A stretch of 64,000 nucleotides of DNA from the NCBI GenBank assembly GCA_943370285.1, contig CALRQJ020000013.1, forward strand, positions 1-64,000, read 5' to 3'. Below, piece by piece: positions 62,122-64,000 of the stretch. Every line of letters begins with the position of its first letter. Within the stretch, counting starts at the first letter, position 1. The translations under genes and the position numbers were made by a program. The stretch is from CALRQJ02 sp943370285 (GTDB lineage: Bacteria; Bacteroidota; Bacteroidia; Chitinophagales; Chitinophagaceae). Below the pieces are notes generated by a model. It did not search any database. It was not told where the DNA came from and was given only the letters and a program-made list of their open reading frames with translations.

Positions 62122-63540
62122 ATGGAAATTATTCATGTTAGTGCCGAATGTTATCCGGTAGCTAAGGCCGGAGGGTTAGGAGATGTAGTAGGTGCTTTGC
62201 CAAAGTATCAAAACAAATTGGGACATATTGCCAAAGTGGTCATGCCAATGTATCGTACTAAATTTCTGTACAGTCAAACTTGGGATGTAGATTTCAAAGG
62301 CAGTGCATGGATGGGAGATCTTTTTTTTGACTATACCATCATCAAAGAAAAAGGCAATACACTGGGGTTTGATTTATACCTTGTTGATATCAACGGATTA
62401 ACCGACAGAGAAAAAGTCTATGGATACGATGACGATTCGGAACGGTTTACTGCTTTTCAAATTGCAGTAGCAGATTGGTTAAACCATTGGGAACATAATC
62501 CTGATGTAGTGCATTGCCACGATCACCATACGGCCTTATTGCCATTTATGATGCAACATTGTGTTGCTTTTCGTTCCAAATTAGCCGGAATACCAACTGT
62601 ACTTACTATTCATAATGCCCAATACCAAGGATGGATGGGCTGGGATAAAAGTAATTTGATTCCGCAATGGGATCAATGGAAATGGGGCTTGTTAGATTGG
62701 GCCAATAATATCAATCCTTTGGCATGTGGAATTAAATGTGCCGCCAAAGTAACCACGGTGAGTTGGAGTTATTTAGATGAATTGCGTGGTGCAGCCAATG
62801 GATTAGAATCATTGTTTGAATACGAAAAAGGAAAATGTGCAGGTATCTTAAATGGTATTGATACCGAAGTTTGGAACCCGGCAACAGACACTTATATAGA
62901 TACGAAATATGCTGTCAAAGGCTTAGCAAGTGGTAAGTTGGCAAATAAGCAAGTACTGTGTGATAGATTTGAATTAGATGTTAGAAAGCCATTAATCGTT
63001 TTTATTGGTAGATTAGTGGGAGAAAAAGCAGCTGATATTTTACCGGACAGTATTATGTCTGCTATTTATAGCATGCAAGGCAATGTTAGCTTTTTGATAT
63101 TGGGTAGTGGAGACCCTCATGTGGAGTGGCAATTAAGCAGCATGGCCAAACATTTTCCCGGTCATTATAACGTTATGATTGGGTACGACGAAAAATTGAG
63201 TCATCAAATGTATGCCGGTGCCGATTTTCTATTGATGCCAAGTAGGGTAGAACCTTGTGGGCTCAATCAAATGTATGCCATGCGTTATGGCTCTGTGCCT
63301 ATTGTACGTAGTACGGGTGGTTTAAAAGATACCGTTATAGATATGGGTGATGAAAATGGTTATGGTATTCGATTCAATCATGCAACGGTGAGTGATATCA
63401 ATTATTCAGTTGGAAGAGCGGTGCAAGCTTTTGCCGATACCAAACAAATGCAAGTGATGCGTAAACGGATGATGCAGATTGATAATAGCTGGGATAAAAG
63501 TGCTCAAGATTATATAAATGTGTACGAAAGTTTAAGATAA
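62122..63540 (+). CDS. glgA: Glycogen/starch synthase (GT5)
   Basis: 472-aa glycosyltransferase that adds glucose from ADP-glucose onto a growing alpha-1,4-glucan. The N-terminal substrate motif KAGGLGDV (15-22) is the classic glycogen synthase signature. The acceptor-side segment DVVHCHDHHTALLPF and the C-terminal nucleotide-binding part LLMPSRVEPCGLNQMYAMRYG (in parts: MPSRVEPCG, GLNQMYAM), with the catalytic Glu in EPCG, are all present. Length is standard. It is followed 78 bases later by glgC, which encodes the enzyme making its substrate. Confidence 0.94.
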   Translation: MEIIHVSAECYPVAKAGGLGDVVGALPKYQNKLGHIAKVVMPMYRTKFLYSQTWDVDFKGSAWMGDLFFDYTIIKEKGNTLGFDLYLVDINGLTDREKVYGYDDDSERFTAFQIAVADWLNHWEHNPDVVHCHDHHTALLPFMMQHCVAFRSKLAGIPTVLTIHNAQYQGWMGWDKSNLIPQWDQWKWGLLDWANNINPLACGIKCAAKVTTVSWSYLDELRGAANGLESLFEYEKGKCAGILNGIDTEVWNPATDTYIDTKYAVKGLASGKLANKQVLCDRFELDVRKPLIVFIGRLVGEKAADILPDSIMSAIYSMQGNVSFLILGSGDPHVEWQLSSMAKHFPGHYNVMIGYDEKLSHQMYAGADFLLMPSRVEPCGLNQMYAMRYGSVPIVRSTGGLKDTVIDMGDENGYGIRFNHATVSDINYSVGRAVQAFADTKQMQVMRKRMMQIDNSWDKSAQDYINVYESLR

Positions 63541-63618
63541 TAATCTTTCAGCATAGCATTTATCAACACTAAATACTATCTTTCGATACCAATAAAATAA
63601 ATGAATAAATAAAGTAAT

Positions 63619-64000
63619 ATGCAATCTCTTTCAAACTCAGTAGTAGCCGTTATTTTGGGCGGTGGAGCAGGAACAAGGTTATTTCCTTTAACAGCCTCTC
63701 GAAGCAAACCTGCAGTTCCTATTGCAGGCAAATACAGGTTAGTGGATATTCCCATCAGTAACTGTATCAACAGCAGTATCAATAGAATGTTTGTGTTAAC
63801 ACAGTTTAACTCAGCATCTTTGAATAAGCACATTAAAAATACCTATCACTTCAGTGCATTCAGCACAGGCTTTGTAGATATTTTGGCGGCCGAGCAAACA
63901 CCCGATAATCCGGGTTGGTTTCAAGGAACAGCCGATGCGGTACGTCAGTCACTACGCCATATTGGTAACCTTGAATTTGAATATGTTTTAATTCTAAGTG
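63619..64000 (+). CDS. glgC: Glucose-1-phosphate adenylyltransferase, N-terminal part (runs off the window)
   Basis: The frame from the ATG at 63619 is open to the window end (127 codons). It reads MQSLSNSVVAVILGGGAGTR, then the activator/substrate segment LFPLTASRSKPAVPIAGKYR and LVDIPISNCINS; further on WFQGTADAVRQS. These are the ADP-glucose pyrophosphorylase family motifs (ATP-binding GGGxGTRL, SKPAVP). It forms ADP-glucose from glucose-1-phosphate for glgA, the gene just upstream. A possible own -7 box TATCTTTC is at 63577-63584. The C-terminal regulatory part is not in the window. Confidence 0.92.
   Translation, partial: MQSLSNSVVAVILGGGAGTRLFPLTASRSKPAVPIAGKYRLVDIPISNCINSSINRMFVLTQFNSASLNKHIKNTYHFSAFSTGFVDILAAEQTPDNPGWFQGTADAVRQSLRHIGNLEFEYVLILS

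Overview
This window is a chromosomal stretch of an AT-rich member of the Bacteroidota, most likely the Chitinophagales/Chitinophagaceae. The signs are three very large secreted proteins with type IX secretion (T9SS) C-terminal sorting domains, promoters of the Bacteroidota type (TTTG at -33, TAnnTTTG at -7), little visible Shine-Dalgarno sequence, and signal peptides that nearly all leave Gln as the first mature residue. The taxon is an inference; no rRNA or tRNA gene is visible here.

Layout. 1-790: start of a small secreted protein on the minus strand, then a gene-free leader region. 789-2726: rpsA. 2874-23321: three consecutive giant T9SS surface proteins (1129, 2316 and about 3178 aa) built from glycine-rich, Ig/cadherin-like, DNRLRE, choice-of-anchor A, SdrD_B-like and thrombospondin type 3 calcium repeats. 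23454-39413: mostly housekeeping and stress genes: S9 peptidase, MTA/SAH nucleosidase, HAD phosphatase, SIMPL protein, acyltransferase, a BlaI/BlaR1 sensor-repressor pair, NUDIX, DinB/YfiT, LysE exporter, GlmM, methyltransferase, histidine phosphatase, DUF4197, FAD oxidoreductase and a glutaminyl cyclotransferase lipoprotein. 39414-45000: an accessory-looking part with an 823-aa orphan exported protein, a cupin and a MATE pump, separated by dispersed intergenic repeats.

45037-51066 is a compact forward cluster: DUF3822, rsmD, bioD, 5-formyl-THF cyclo-ligase, lpxK, rnr and a small membrane protein, with several overlapping ends. 51116-53701: FKBP isomerase, a two-TM potassium channel with RCK domains, and an aldo/keto reductase. 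53770-57332 is a second accessory part: a decayed insertion-sequence orfA, an FAD oxidoreductase bracketed by inverted IS-end-like sequences, a small membrane ORF with a palindromic tail, and a prokaryotic pentameric ligand-gated ion channel. 57632-64000: thiolase, GNAT, ROK sugar kinase with an FHS-type sugar transporter, and glgA-glgC for glycogen synthesis (glgC runs off the window).

How the parts fit. The export theme is strong: about nine exported proteins carry signal peptides with Gln after the predicted cleavage site, and the window encodes a glutaminyl cyclotransferase that could cap such termini. The sugar transporter, ROK kinase and glycogen genes form a plausible carbon uptake and storage neighbourhood. 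No CRISPR array, complete transposon or prophage is visible. The most unusual items are a triplicated ~200-residue domain in the largest protein, a near-duplicate ~1 kb calcium-repeat block shared by two of the giants, the ion channel, paired TACG/CGTA inverted repeats in front of blaI, the IS-bracketed oxidoreductase, and a dispersed intergenic repeat family.
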